This document shows, one piece after another, positions 62,445 to 64,000 of a DNA stretch of 64,000 bases. The notes beneath the pieces are model-generated. The model searched no databases and was not told the DNA's origin. It worked only from the letters and a program-made list of their open reading frames with translations. Numbering within the stretch: position 1 is the stretch's first letter; each line of letters begins with the position of its first letter. The stretch spans positions 17,249,521-17,313,520 of the forward strand of contig NC_092562.1 in assembly GCF_037975245.1 (NCBI RefSeq), read 5' to 3'. A program made the translations under genes and the position numbers. The DNA is from Apostichopus japonicus. Its lineage: Eukaryota; Echinodermata; Holothuroidea; Aspidochirotida; Stichopodidae.

Positions 62445-64000
62445 AACTAATACTTACAGCTCCCCGTGTAGGCACTTGCTGTAAAAGATCGGCAAAAGAC
62501 GTCATCACCCGGGGTTCGAACCACGGATGCAAAAGAGAGTCGCGATCATCAGCTCGTACAGTGCGCCGAGCCATCGCGCCACTGTATGGACTGAGATATT
62601 AGGTGGATTAACTAATACTTACAGCTCCCCGTGTAGGCACTTGCTGTAAAAGATCGGCAAAAGACGTCATCACCCGGGGTTCGAACCACGGATGCAAAAG
62701 AGAGTCGCGATCATCAGCTCGTACAGTGCGCCGAGCCATCGCGCCACTGTATGGACTGAGATATTAGGTGGATTAACTAATACTTACAGCTCCCCGTGTA
62801 GGCACTTGCTGTAAAAGATCGGCAAAAGACGTCATCACCCGGGGTTCGAACCACGGATGCAAAAGAGAGTCGCGATCATCAGCTCGTACAGTGCGCCGAG
62901 CCATCGCGCCACTGTATGGACTGAGATATTAGGTGGATTAACTAATACTTACAGCTCCCCGTGTAGGCACTTGCTGTAAAAGATCGGCAAAAGACGTCAT
63001 CACCCGGGGTTCGAACCACGGATGCAAAAGAGAGTCGCGATCATCAGCTCGTACAGTGCGCCGAGCCATCGCGCCACTGTATGGACTGAGATATTAGGTG
63101 GATTAACTAATACTTACAGCTCCCCGTGTAGGCACTTGCTGTAAAAGATCGGCAAAAGACGTCATCACCCGGGGTTCGAACCACGGATGCAAAAGAGAGT
63201 CGCGATCATCAGCTCGTACAGTGCGCCGAGCCATCGCGCCACTGTATGGACTGAGATATTAGGTGGATTAACTAATACTTACAGCTCCCCGTGTAGGCAC
63301 TTGCTGTAAAAGATCGGCAAAAGACGTCATCACCCGGGGTTCGAACCACGGATGCAAAAGAGAGTCGCGATCATCAGCTCGTACAGTGCGCCGAGCCATC
63401 GCGCCACTGTATGGACTGAGATATTAGGTGGATTAACTAATACTTACAGCTCCCCGTGTAGGCACTTGCTGTAAAAGATCGGCAAAAGACGTCATCACCC
63501 GGGGTTCGAACCACGGATGCAAAAGAGAGTCGCGATCATCAGCTCGTACAGTGCGCCGAGCCATCGCGCCACTGTATGGACTGAGATATTAGGTGGATTA
63601 ACTAATACTTACAGCTCCCCGTGTAGGCACTTGCTGTAAAAGATCGGCAAAAGACGTCATCACCCGGGGTTCGAACCACGGATGCAAAAGAGAGTCGCGA
63701 TCATCAGCTCGTACAGTGCGCCGAGCCATCGCGCCACTGTATGGACTGAGATATTAGGTGGATTAACTAATACTTACAGCTCCCCGTGTAGGCACTTGCT
63801 GTAAAAGATCGGCAAAAGACGTCATCACCCGGGGTTCGAACCACGGATGCAAAAGAGAGTCGCGATCATCAGCTCGTACAGTGCGCCGAGCCATCGCGCC
63901 ACTGTATGGACTGAGATATTAGGTGGATTAACTAATACTTACAGCTCCCCGTGTAGGCACTTGCTGTAAAAGATCGGCAAAAGACGTCATCACCCGGGGT
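62445..64000 (-). repeat. Right block 2: position-76 variant, 9 monomers plus a partial
   Basis: All monomers from 62445 read GAGTCGCGATC where the preceding ones read GAGTCTCGATC (+ strand), which is A76C in unit coordinates and adds a CpG. Nine are complete and the tenth is cut by the window end. Confidence 0.95.

Larger units (their letters stand above)
55681..64000 (-). repeat. Right arm of the satellite array, inverted, 50 complete monomers plus a partial
   Basis: The same monomer family runs on the opposite strand. Unit starts at 55681 + 165n hold for 39 monomers, then one of 164 bp (62116-62279), then ten of 165 bp and a 71-bp fragment (63930-64000) cut by the window end. Compared with the left arm on the matching strand, every right-hand monomer has A32T, T50C and C94G; T50C and C94G each create a CpG. 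The A box and B box are intact. The fixed differences show a separate subfamily rather than a reversed copy of the left end. No genes or unique DNA occur in it. Confidence 0.98.

Noticed and set aside
1-64000. CRISPR array
   Set aside because: The repeat is the whole 165-bp unit, with no unique spacers between short repeats and no cas genes.
1-64000. Telomeric or simple-sequence repeats, insertion sequences or bacterial genes
   Set aside because: No short-motif runs, transposase frames, terminal repeats or gene-like frames occur; every stretch belongs to the monomer or the N gap.
55681-64000. Right arm as a simple reverse-complement copy of the left end (assembly palindrome)
   Set aside because: All right-hand monomers have three fixed differences (32, 50 and 94) absent from the left arm, and they lack the A78G marker of the left block next to the gap. 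A misjoin of different contigs is still possible.

Overview
The whole 64-kb window is one kind of DNA: a tandem satellite array with a basic period of 165 bp (about 50% G+C). I see no protein-coding gene, functional RNA gene, insertion sequence or unique sequence anywhere. The window starts and ends inside the array, so its true borders are not visible. A 100-base run of N at 55581-55680 (a conventional scaffold gap) and Pol III-type internal promoter motifs in every monomer point to a eukaryotic genome assembly. I cannot name the species or match the monomer to a named family.

Layout. Left of the gap (1-55580) there are 336 complete head-to-tail monomers plus a 79-bp partial one, all in the + orientation. 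Right of the gap (55681-64000) there are 50 complete monomers plus a 71-bp partial one, all in the - orientation. The right-hand monomers also carry fixed differences at unit positions 32, 50 and 94, so they form a distinct subfamily and are not simply a flipped copy of the left end. Unit numbering used here starts at window base 1: unit position 1 is the T of TATTAG.

Monomer anatomy (unit coordinates): a 6-bp inverted repeat at 1-21; a tRNA-like A box TGGCGCGATGG at 37-47, inside a bulged hairpin at 33-60; a TTTT tract at 84-87; a perfect tRNA-like B box GGTTCGAACCC at 96-106, inside a nearly paired T-arm at 93-109; TGACGTC at 114-120; TTTT tracts at 121-124 and 132-135; and a 7-bp inverted repeat TTACAGC/GCTGTAA at 134-164. 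The A and B boxes, the GCGC/GCGC D-stem and the TTCGAAC T-loop indicate that the monomer came from a tRNA or a tRNA-derived SINE. Acceptor and anticodon arms are gone, so it is not a working tRNA.

Subfamily structure. The left array is a series of long, almost perfectly homogeneous blocks, each defined by one or a few diagnostic changes: T17G (3631-7920), A2G (8746-19308 with two exceptions), a 1-bp insertion giving a 166-bp period (18811-28604), T28C (29267-36856), A21C plus A56G (37517-51871), A31G (52367-53686) and A78G (53852-55580). Position 45, inside the A box, changes T to G to C and back to T along the array. Borders between blocks are staggered or mosaic. This is what unequal crossing-over, conversion and local amplification are expected to leave. 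Many diagnostic sites switch a CpG on or off.

Nothing here is shown to be expressed. The most interesting possibilities are a nucleosome-length, tRNA-derived satellite carrying hundreds of candidate TFIIIC sites, and the orientation and subfamily switch hidden by the gap.
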